This document shows, piece by piece, positions 1-5,907 of a stretch of 13,096 nt of DNA (position 1 is its first letter; every line of letters starts with the position of its first letter). The translations under genes and the position numbers were made by a program. Below the pieces are notes generated by a model. The model ran no database searches. It was not told where the DNA came from and saw nothing but the letters and a program-made list of their open reading frames with translations. This DNA is from Candidatus Lambdaproteobacteria bacterium (GTDB taxonomy: Bacteria; SAR324; NAC60-12), in contig DTUH01000125.1 in the NCBI GenBank assembly GCA_012964265.1, positions 1-13,096 on the forward strand, in the 5' to 3' direction.

Positions 1-1
1 A

Positions 2-1405
2 TTGTTGAAAAATCGTGGCTTTCGTGTTTTGCCCTTCAAAGCACAAAACATGGCGCTCAATTCCGGAGTAACTCCGGAAGGTCTGGAAATGGGCCGGGCT
101 CAGATTGTTCAGGCTGAAGCCTGTGGCGTGGATCCGGATGTGCGCATGAATCCAATTTTGCTTAAACCCCAGGGTGCAGGTGTTTCTCAATTGATCCGTC
201 TGGGAAGGGTTGTGCAAACCTGTTCTGCACGGGAATATTACACTCTGGCAGAAGAGAATTTCAGGATTGCAAAACAAGCCTTTGATTCACTGAAATCCGA
301 AGCAGACTGGATCGTGATGGAGGGCGCAGGGAGTCCGGCGGAAATCAATTTGCAGGCAACCGATATTGTCAATATGCGCATGGCGGAACATGCTGGTGCC
401 AAAGTCATGCTGGTCGGTGACATTGACCGCGGAGGTGTTTTCGCCTGGCTCAAAGGCACTTATGATCTGATTCAGGATCAGCATCGTTTTTTACTGCATG
501 GAATGCTGATCAATAAATTTCGGGGGGATGTTTCGTTGCTGCAGCCTGGAATTGAGCAGTTTAATCAAATAGTTCCTGTTCCGATTTTGGGTGTGATTCC
601 GTGGCGGGAAATGAAACTTGAGGATGAGGATTCGCAAAATTTGCAATCAAAAATAGTTCCGGCTGCAAAACTTGAGGTGGCAATAATTCGTCTGCCGTAC
701 ATTTCCAACTTCACCGATTTTGATCCTCTAAAACAGATTTCCGGAATTTCAGTGCGCTTCGTCAAAAGTGTTCCGGATCTCGAAAGCGCAGATTTGATAA
801 TTATTCCGGGAAGCAAAAACACACTGTCCGATTTGCGGTTCCTGCATGAAAGCGGAATTGCGGAAAAGCTGAAACAACTGTGCGGACGCACTTGGATATT
901 AGGAATCTGCGGCGGTTTTCAAATGCTTGGCAAAGCAGTTAATGATCCGGGAAATATGGAATCCTCCGGAAAGTCCGGAACTGGAGATTCCGAATCCGGA
1001 TTGGGGCTGCTGTCCATGACTACAGTTTTGGCAGGAAATAAAAAACTCGTTCGCCGGGAATACCAGGGACAGAACTGGTTGAAAGGCTTGTGCTGGACGG
1101 GTTATGAAATTCATTTGGGACGTACAGAATTTCACGAAAATCCGCAAGAACCGTTTGTTGAACCGGAAGCACCGCTGGCGAATGAATCTTCGCTGGGTGT
1201 GATTGAGCGCAAACAAAAAATAATCGGCACCTACATTCACGGGTGGTTAGAAAGTCCGGAGGTGATACAAAAACTTTTGGCATTGTTAACTTCGGAACCT
1301 TTTGACATTCCGCGTTCTTTTCAGGAAACTAAAGAGCGTGAAATGGATGAGCTGGCTTTGTTCCTGGAAGAACATTGCGAGGTGGAAAAAATCCTGCAGA
1401 ATTGA
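2..1405 (+). CDS. cobQ: Cobyric acid synthase CobQ, 5' partial
   Basis: CobQ amidates adenosyl-cobyrinic acid a,c-diamide at four side chains, using glutamine and ATP, late in cytoplasmic cobalamin synthesis. The visible protein starts inside the N-terminal ATP-binding domain: 'PFKAQNMALNS' (11-21) and 'GRAQIVQAEA' (31-40) are typical, but the P-loop that normally precedes them by about 20-25 residues is off the left edge. The TTG at 2-4 is therefore not the real start. The domain continues with 'MNPILLKP' and 'DIDRGGVF' (140-147). The C-terminal glutamine amidotransferase domain has the nucleophile Cys303 in 'GICGGFQMLG' and the catalytic His413 in 'GTYIHGW'. A Ser/Gly-rich loop (about 315-336) follows the nucleophile region and looks slightly longer than usual. 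The gene lies upstream of the corrinoid adenosyltransferase on the same strand, which supports a cobalamin cluster extending left of the window. Confidence 0.95.
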   Translation: MLKNRGFRVLPFKAQNMALNSGVTPEGLEMGRAQIVQAEACGVDPDVRMNPILLKPQGAGVSQLIRLGRVVQTCSAREYYTLAEENFRIAKQAFDSLKSEADWIVMEGAGSPAEINLQATDIVNMRMAEHAGAKVMLVGDIDRGGVFAWLKGTYDLIQDQHRFLLHGMLINKFRGDVSLLQPGIEQFNQIVPVPILGVIPWREMKLEDEDSQNLQSKIVPAAKLEVAIIRLPYISNFTDFDPLKQISGISVRFVKSVPDLESADLIIIPGSKNTLSDLRFLHESGIAEKLKQLCGRTWILGICGGFQMLGKAVNDPGNMESSGKSGTGDSESGLGLLSMTTVLAGNKKLVRREYQGQNWLKGLCWTGYEIHLGRTEFHENPQEPFVEPEAPLANESSLGVIERKQKIIGTYIHGWLESPEVIQKLLALLTSEPFDIPRSFQETKEREMDELALFLEEHCEVEKILQN

Positions 1406-1434
1406 TGATTTCACAAAAAATTTGAAATCCATAA

Positions 1435-1520
1435 TTTGTCATTTCGATCGTAGGGAGAAATCTTAATGAAATTATTGTTGTAGCTCATACAAGATTTCTC
1501 GCTTCGTAAGCAATGACACA
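1435..1520. repeat. Imperfect inverted repeat element between cobQ and cobO
   Basis: The arms are 1435-1464 and 1491-1520. After reverse-complementing the right arm, 23 of 30 positions match. The innermost 10 bases are perfect (GAGAAATCTT against AAGATTTCTC), as is the TGTCAT/ATGACA near the outer ends. A 26-base AT-rich loop separates the arms. Dispersed palindromic repeats with this general look (TGTCATTTCGA... GAGAAATCTT) are, from memory, common in intergenic DNA of several bacterial groups. That this is a member of such a family is inference. A large RNA hairpin here could separate cobQ transcription from cobO, or simply be a MITE-like passenger. Confidence 0.6.
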
Positions 1521-1582
1521 GATTTATGCCTTTATACAACTGGATCAGAATTGAGGAAAATTAACGTAAACAGAACACAAAA

Positions 1583-2194
1583 ATGACTGACACGATTATA
1601 GATTTAGCGACAGAGAAAACTGTAAATGGAATTAAAATTCCAAAGCGGCCAAAAATAAAACAGGGTGCATTTCAAATTTATACCGGTGAAGGCAAGGGTA
1701 AAAGTACCGCTTCGCTGGGATTGATGCTGCGTGCGCTGGGTTCCGGAATGCATGTTTATTATGTGCGGATGCTCAAACCACGCTGGAAAACAGGAGAGTT
1801 GAAACTCTGTCCGGAAAACTTTCATCCTAATTTAACTTTCAGGAATGTTCCACATTACTGGGCACTTTGTGTAAGCAAAACCATTCCTGAAGATGTGGCA
1901 ACGATGACAGAAAAAATGAAGCCTGAAATGGAAGATTTGCATGAAAAAGTTAAATCAGGAAAGTTCGATATGATAATTGCTGATGAAATTAATTACTGCA
2001 TCTTCCGGGGTTTGCTTTCAGTTGAAAAAGCGATTCAAATTGTGGAGGACCGTCCTAAAAATGTAGAGCTGATTTTTACAGGTCGTCATGCACATCCGGA
2101 ACTCGTAGAACGGGCAGATCTTGTGACTGAAATGAAAAAAATCAAACATCACTTTGACCAGGGAATTCGTGCCAGAATCGGAATTGAGTTCTGA
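1583..2194 (+). CDS. cobO: Cob(I)yrinic acid a,c-diamide adenosyltransferase (CobO/BtuR/CobA type)
   Basis: This enzyme transfers the 5'-deoxyadenosyl group of ATP to the cobalt of reduced corrinoids, in the cytoplasm. The 203-residue protein has a 28-residue N-terminal lead, then the family's P-loop 'TGEGKGKST' (34-42). The acidic motif 'DEINY' is at 134-138, 'TGRHAHPELVERADLVTEM' at 167-185, and the family ending 'QGIRARIGIEF' at 193-203. Length is normal for CobO. The canonical 'GFTW' stretch that shapes the corrinoid site appears as 'PHYW' (90-93), so Trp93 is kept but the preceding aromatic is His91. The ATG at 1583 lacks a clear Shine-Dalgarno; a 'GAGG' sits about 26 bases upstream, too far to be convincing. 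It follows cobQ with a 177-bp gap that holds an inverted repeat. Confidence 0.92.
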   Translation: MTDTIIDLATEKTVNGIKIPKRPKIKQGAFQIYTGEGKGKSTASLGLMLRALGSGMHVYYVRMLKPRWKTGELKLCPENFHPNLTFRNVPHYWALCVSKTIPEDVATMTEKMKPEMEDLHEKVKSGKFDMIIADEINYCIFRGLLSVEKAIQIVEDRPKNVELIFTGRHAHPELVERADLVTEMKKIKHHFDQGIRARIGIEF

Positions 2195-2230
2195 TTCCAC
2201 CCGCCTGCTTTACCTCATTAAATCACTAAA

Positions 2231-3457
2231 ATGCTCTTTGCCCGCATCTATTTCCCTTTGGCATTAGGTTATGCCATTTCCTATTTTTACCGCAACGCCA
2301 ACGCGATAATTGAGGGCGATCTGGTTCGGGAACTTGGACTCGGTCCTGCTGATTTGGGGCTTTTAACGAGCGTTTATTTTATTTCGTTTGCGGCTTTTCA
2401 ACTGCCGCTTGGCGTTTTGCTGGACCGCTACGGTCCGCGCCGCACTGAGTCCACCCTGCTTTTATTCGCCGCGTTGGGGGCATGGATATTTTCTCAGTCA
2501 GATTCACTTTCGGGATTAATTGCAGGAAGGCTGCTGATCGGTTTAGGAGTTTCCGCATGTTTGATGGCTGCTTTTAAAGCCTACGTTATTTGGTTTTCAA
2601 GTGAGCGGTTGCCGACGATCAATGGTTTGCAGATGGTTGCCGGAGGATTGGGAGCACTTGGAGCAACAATACCTTTGCAGAATGCTCTTTCATTTACGGA
2701 TTGGCGTGGAGTTTTCTCGGGGTTTGCAGTCATTACATTTTTTTCGGCGCTTTGTTTATGGGTGTTTTTGCCTGAACATCAAAAGCCAGATGAACAACTT
2801 CCTGAACTGAAAAAACAAATAAAGGAAATGTGGCAGGTTTTCCGGAGTAAAATTTTCTGGAGGATTGCGCCATTAGCCGCAATTTCACAGGGTTCAAATA
2901 TGGCGATTCAGGGACTCTGGATGAAACCCTGGCTGAGGGATGTGGCTGGAATCAGTGGAGATGCTGCTGCTCAACTTTTATTTGCAATGATACTGGCATT
3001 TATTGCAGGTTTTTTGACACTTGGAATTATTGCCGAAAGACTCTCTCAGATTTTTGATGTACGTCCAATTCCAATTGGTGTATTAGGTATGTCATTATTT
3101 TTGTTTTCCCAGGGAGCGATGGCTTATGGATGGAACGGCAACCCTTTTCTTCTGGTTGTTTTGCTGGGATTTTTTGGATCAGCAAGCATTCTTGTCTATG
3201 CCGGATATGCGCAAATATTTCCCAAAGAGCTTTCCGGACGAGTTAGTACTCTCCTGAATTTGCTGGTTTTTATGGGAGCCTTCATTTTACAATGGGGTGT
3301 CGGTGCAATCATCGAAATGTGGCCGACTACGGAAAGCGGTTATGATCCGGTAAGTTATCAGGCTGCGCTAGGCGTACTGTTTTTGCTGCAGGCCGCCGGA
3401 TTGGTTTGGTATTTATTCTCTCTTCAAATTACCAGGAAACTGCACGAAAGTTCTTAG
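2231..3457 (+). CDS. Major facilitator superfamily transporter, substrate unknown
   Basis: This is a 408-residue inner-membrane protein made almost entirely of hydrophobic segments, consistent with the 12-helix MFS fold. The loop 2-3 signature 'GVLLDRYGPRR' (61-71) is present. The first half includes 'GRLLIGLGVSACLMAAFKAY', typical of helix 4, and a charged central loop occurs around 185-205 ('EHQKPDEQLPELKKQIKE'). The N-terminal 'SYFYRNANAI' resembles a group of uncharacterised MFS carriers. Nothing in the sequence defines the substrate. It starts 36 bp after cobO in the same direction, so co-transcription with cobalamin genes is likely; corrinoid, cobalt or precursor transport is conceivable but is only inference from position. 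The 3' end converges on csoR with a 3-bp gap. Confidence 0.85.
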   Translation: MLFARIYFPLALGYAISYFYRNANAIIEGDLVRELGLGPADLGLLTSVYFISFAAFQLPLGVLLDRYGPRRTESTLLLFAALGAWIFSQSDSLSGLIAGRLLIGLGVSACLMAAFKAYVIWFSSERLPTINGLQMVAGGLGALGATIPLQNALSFTDWRGVFSGFAVITFFSALCLWVFLPEHQKPDEQLPELKKQIKEMWQVFRSKIFWRIAPLAAISQGSNMAIQGLWMKPWLRDVAGISGDAAAQLLFAMILAFIAGFLTLGIIAERLSQIFDVRPIPIGVLGMSLFLFSQGAMAYGWNGNPFLLVVLLGFFGSASILVYAGYAQIFPKELSGRVSTLLNLLVFMGAFILQWGVGAIIEMWPTTESGYDPVSYQAALGVLFLLQAAGLVWYLFSLQITRKLHESS

Positions 3458-3460
3458 CAG

Positions 3461-3730
3461 CTAATTCATTTTTTCAAAGAGCCGTGTAATTTCTTTAATT
3501 TTTACTGCGGCATCTTTTGAGTTTTTCGAGTGGAGTGCATCATTAACGCAATGCTGCAGGTGACTTTCTAAAATTCCGGATTCGATTTTACGCATTGCGC
3601 CTGTAACCGCCCTGATTTGCGAAAGCAGGTCCATGCAATATCGACGTTCCTCAATCATGGTTTGGATTCCGCGTACCTGACCTTCAACCTTTTTCAGGCG
3701 GACAAGTTGATTATCGTGATTTGGATGCAT
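3461..3730 (-). CDS. csoR: CsoR/FrmR-family copper-sensing transcriptional repressor
   Basis: This is an 89-residue all-helical DUF156 protein; the family forms tetramers that bind DNA until Cu(I) (or another inducer) binds. 'RLKKVEGQVRGIQTMIEE' (11-28) is the typical first helix. Cys32, His57 and Cys61 have exactly the spacing of the Cys-His-Cys Cu(I) site of CsoR (C-x24-H-x3-C). FrmR lacks the second Cys and RcnR has a His there, so copper (or the related persulfide sensor CstR, less likely because His57 is kept) is the best reading. The ATG at 3730 is preceded by a good AGGAG ribosome binding site (about 3737-3741 on the reverse strand). A CsoR-like palindrome lies about 35-50 bp upstream, implying autoregulation. 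No copper exporter or copper chaperone gene is adjacent. Confidence 0.9.
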   Translation of the reverse strand: MHPNHDNQLVRLKKVEGQVRGIQTMIEERRYCMDLLSQIRAVTGAMRKIESGILESHLQHCVNDALHSKNSKDAAVKIKEITRLFEKMN

Positions 3731-3763
3731 TGGTGACTCCTAAAAAAGTTGAATTTGATTTAT

Positions 3764-3794
3764 ATACCTTATGGGGGTATCAATAAAATGTCAA
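3764..3794 (-). promoter_or_regulatory. CsoR-type operator and csoR promoter
   Basis: Read on the reverse strand, the 17-bp element ATACCCCCATAAGGTAT (3780-3764) has 5-bp inverted arms (ATACC/GGTAT) and a C/G tract. This matches the style of known CsoR operators (TACCC...GGGTA). A perfect -35 hexamer TTGACA lies at 3794-3789, and 17 bases further is TAAGGT as a weak -10, inside the operator, so bound repressor would block the promoter. The element lies 34 bases upstream of the csoR start codon. The same gap also holds the region upstream of the + strand glycosyltransferase, for which no clear promoter was seen. Confidence 0.65.
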
Positions 3795-3846
3795 GTGAAA
3801 TCCCGGTTTCAGCAAGAAATAATAGGTCGTATTTTAAAATTGTACC

Positions 3847-4677
3847 ATGCCGAAAATAACCGCAATCCTGCCGACATGGAATCGTGCCGAATGGTTGGAA
3901 AAATCCATTCAGTCGGTTTTGGATCAGACTTTTGGTGATTTTGAATTGGTTGTAGTGGATGACGCTTCCACGGATTCTACAGCAGAAATTATAGAACGCT
4001 ATTCCGGAAAAATCAGGACGATTGTTTTTTCGGAAAACCGGGGAGTCAGTGCCGCAAGAAATGCCGCTATCAAAAACAGCGACAGCGAGTGGATCGCTTT
4101 TTTGGATTCAGATGATTTTTGGCATCCGGACAAATTACAGAAACAAATTGCGCAAACTAAAATGCGTCCGGCATGTCCGCTTCATTTCACTGATGAAATT
4201 TGGATCAGGAACGGAGTCAGGGTCAATCCGAAAAAAAAGCATCAAAAAAAGGAGGGTTGGATTTTTCAGCCAAGTCTGGCACTGTGTTTGATGGCTCCTT
4301 CAACGGTGATATTGCGTCGCGAACTGTTTGAAGTCCATGGTTTGTTTGATGAAAACCTGCCCGTTTGTGAGGACTACGATCTTTGGCTCCGCTTAACCGC
4401 TCAGCATCCGGTTGCGCTGCTCGATGAAAAATTGATGACTCGTCACGGAGGTCACGCGGATCAACTTTCACGAAGTGATTGGGGGATTGATCGCTATCGA
4501 GTGCAGTCCATTCAGAAAATATTAAAGACAGAAAGTCTGCGTCCGGAAGACAGAACCGCAGCGATACGGATGCTGATTGAAAAATGCGGAATTTTAGCCA
4601 AAGGTTTCCGCAAACGTGGTAATTTAAAAGAGGTAGAGAAATATGAAAAAATTATTAGACAATCTTCAATTTACTAA
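3847..4677 (+). CDS. Glycosyltransferase family 2 (GT-A fold)
   Basis: This 276-residue protein is predicted to transfer a sugar from a nucleotide donor, typically in LPS, capsule or other envelope glycan synthesis, at the cytoplasmic side of the inner membrane. It shows the GT2 order of motifs: 'ITAILPTWNRAEWLEKSIQS' (4-23), 'VVVDDASTD' (35-43), 'NRGVSAARNAA' (64-74), the metal-binding 'DSDD' (87-90), and a candidate catalytic-base motif 'CEDYDLWLRL' (174-183). The C-terminal third is helical and basic. No membrane segment is evident. The start ATG at 3847 has no clear Shine-Dalgarno. The GNAT gene follows after 11 bp, so the two are probably co-transcribed. Acceptor and donor sugars cannot be read from the sequence. 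Confidence 0.9.
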   Translation: MPKITAILPTWNRAEWLEKSIQSVLDQTFGDFELVVVDDASTDSTAEIIERYSGKIRTIVFSENRGVSAARNAAIKNSDSEWIAFLDSDDFWHPDKLQKQIAQTKMRPACPLHFTDEIWIRNGVRVNPKKKHQKKEGWIFQPSLALCLMAPSTVILRRELFEVHGLFDENLPVCEDYDLWLRLTAQHPVALLDEKLMTRHGGHADQLSRSDWGIDRYRVQSIQKILKTESLRPEDRTAAIRMLIEKCGILAKGFRKRGNLKEVEKYEKIIRQSSIY

Positions 4678-4688
4678 ATGAGAACCCC

Positions 4689-5183
4689 ATGACAGAAATT
4701 AAAACTGACTTCGAAATACGGCAAGCCGAAGAAGATGATGTCCCAGAAATATTAGTATTGATCAAAGCTCTTGCTGAGTATGAGCACCTTGCTGATGAAG
4801 TGGTTGCAACTGAAGAGTTGCTGAAGATAACGCTATTTGGCATAAATTCACCGGCAGAGGTGCAAATTGCTTACAACAAAAACCAGACCTTGGGATTTGC
4901 ACTTTATTTTCGTACGTTCTCCACTTTTTTGGGACGTCCCGGAATTTATCTGGAGGACCTGTATGTGCGTGAAAGCGTTCGGGGTAAAGGCGTAGGAGAA
5001 GCATTGCTGCGCCGTACAGCACAACGTGCGCGGGAAATTGGCGGAGGACGTTTGGAATGGTCGGTACTAAACTGGAATGAACCTGCAATTAAATTTTACA
5101 AGAGAATGGGAGCATCGCCTTTGGATGAATGGACTATGTTCCGGGTGACCGGTAACAAGTTGAAGGAGTTGGCTGAAGAATAA
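4689..5183 (+). CDS. GNAT-family N-acetyltransferase, SSAT/thialysine-acetyltransferase-like
   Basis: This 164-residue acetyl-CoA-dependent transferase begins 'FEIRQAEEDDVPEI' (8-21), the usual first strand and helix of GNATs. The pyrophosphate-binding loop 'VRGKGVG' (97-103) is clear. 'GRPGIYLEDLYVRES' (82-96) and 'NWNEPAIKFYKRMGA' (128-142), with Tyr137 as the likely general acid, resemble the spermidine/spermine and thialysine acetyltransferase subgroup, so a small primary amine is the most likely acceptor. Substrate assignment is inference from resemblance only. It is cytoplasmic and sits 11 bp after the glycosyltransferase gene. It ends before a convergent nusB, with two inverted repeats in between. 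Confidence 0.85.
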   Translation: MTEIKTDFEIRQAEEDDVPEILVLIKALAEYEHLADEVVATEELLKITLFGINSPAEVQIAYNKNQTLGFALYFRTFSTFLGRPGIYLEDLYVRESVRGKGVGEALLRRTAQRAREIGGGRLEWSVLNWNEPAIKFYKRMGASPLDEWTMFRVTGNKLKELAEE

Positions 5184-5201
5184 TTGCGGTAAACTGATTT
5201 A

Positions 5202-5296
5202 GATTTTAAAGTGTACAACAGCGAAATAATTTAAAATCCAACCAGCACCTAAATAACCTCTTGATTTTTTCATTTCAGGATTGCCGATTTAGGTGC
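5202..5296. terminator. Two inverted repeats between convergent genes, possible bidirectional terminator
   Basis: Between the GNAT stop (5183) and the nusB stop (5307) are two perfect inverted repeats. GATTTTAAA (5202-5210) pairs with TTTAAAATC (5230-5238). GCACCTAAAT (5245-5254) pairs with ATTTAGGTGC (5287-5296), with a T-rich stretch in the 32-base loop. The location between convergent ends suits transcription termination on both strands. Neither stem is directly followed by a long T run, so classic intrinsic termination is uncertain, and the long loops are unusual. Confidence 0.35.
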
Positions 5297-5306
5297 GGGG
5301 TGGATT

Positions 5307-5837
5307 TCAGACTTTTTTGGTGGACGATTTTCTTTTATATTTTGATTCCGGTTCAGGTTCTGTTTTGTCCGGTTCGTCTTTTGAATTTTCGTCTTTTGAA
5401 TCATCTACTTTTTTTGCCAAAGCTTTGGTTTTTCTCTCTTCAGTTATTTGGTCATAAACTCTTTGCAAAACACGGTTTGTAAGACCGTGTGAAGTATCGT
5501 CCACAAAATCCTTACAGAGTTCCACAGCCTCATCGATGACGACGCTGTGAGACAATTCCGGGTGGTGATAAAGTTCGTAGGCTGCCAGACGTAATATATT
5601 CCGGACTGTTGTAGAAAGACGGTTCAGTTTCCAGTGTTCAAGATTGCGCCGCAAATAGCGGTCAAGGTGTTTGCGATGCTGGAGTGTTCCTGCCGCCAAT
5701 TCCCGTGCAAATGTTTTTATTTCCGGACTGGTATCAAGTTGATCAAAAAAACGATCTGCGTGTTTCATGGCTTTACTTTGAATCAGTTCCGCCTGATAAA
5801 GTGCCTGTAGTGCGTATGATCGAGCTTGATGGCGCAT
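5307..5837 (-). CDS. nusB: Transcription antitermination factor NusB with charged C-terminal tail
   Basis: NusB, with NusE (S10), binds boxA RNA to build antitermination complexes on rRNA operons. Residues 1-135 show the all-helical NusB pattern: 'MRHQARSYALQALYQAEL' (1-18), 'LNRLSTTVRNILRLAAYEL' (71-89) and 'VVIDEAVELCKDFVDD' (99-114), ending 'HGLTNRVLQRVYD'. Residues from about 136 to 176 form an acidic then basic low-complexity tail that ordinary NusB lacks (usual length about 130-150). Part of the tail is encoded by a 15-bp tandem duplication. nusB is last in the def/DUF192/lpxC run on this strand, 70 bp after lpxC. The start MRHQAR is typical of the family, so ATG 5837 is secure. Confidence 0.93.
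   Translation of the reverse strand: MRHQARSYALQALYQAELIQSKAMKHADRFFDQLDTSPEIKTFARELAAGTLQHRKHLDRYLRRNLEHWKLNRLSTTVRNILRLAAYELYHHPELSHSVVIDEAVELCKDFVDDTSHGLTNRVLQRVYDQITEERKTKALAKKVDDSKDENSKDEPDKTEPEPESKYKRKSSTKKV
5373..5401. repeat. 15-bp tandem repeat inside the nusB tail
   Basis: TTCGTCTTTTGAAT occurs at 5373-5386 and again at 5388-5401, one period being 15 bp. On the coding (reverse) strand it encodes 'DSKDENSKDE', two copies of an acidic five-residue unit in the nusB tail. The unit is a multiple of three, so gain or loss of a copy would keep the frame. Confidence 0.75.
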
Positions 5838-5861
5838 TTTTTAAAAGTTTTGAGTTTTAAA

Positions 5862-5885
5862 TTCCCTTTGACTCCGTTCAGGGAA
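5862..5885. repeat. Short palindromic element between lpxC and nusB
   Basis: TTCCCT (5862-5867) pairs with AGGGAA (5880-5885) around the loop TTGACTCCGTTC, in the 70-bp gap between the lpxC-type gene and nusB. The whole resembles short dispersed palindromes of the form CCCTT-GACTCCG-TCAGGG that I recall in intergenic DNA of various bacteria. Membership in a repeat family is inference from memory. It could also act as a small RNA hairpin that adjusts nusB expression. Confidence 0.45.
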
Positions 5886-5907
5886 CGATTCGGTTAACAC
5901 TATTTTT

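Noticed and set aside
1406..1582. A cobalamin riboswitch before cobO
   Set aside because: The gap is dominated by the inverted repeat; no B12-box-like conserved element was recognised, and the hairpin alone does not resemble the riboswitch core.
5261..5482. Small + strand reading frame opposite the nusB 3' end
   Set aside because: It lies antisense to the low-complexity nusB tail, has no ribosome binding site and resembles no known family; its length reflects the biased codons of the tail.
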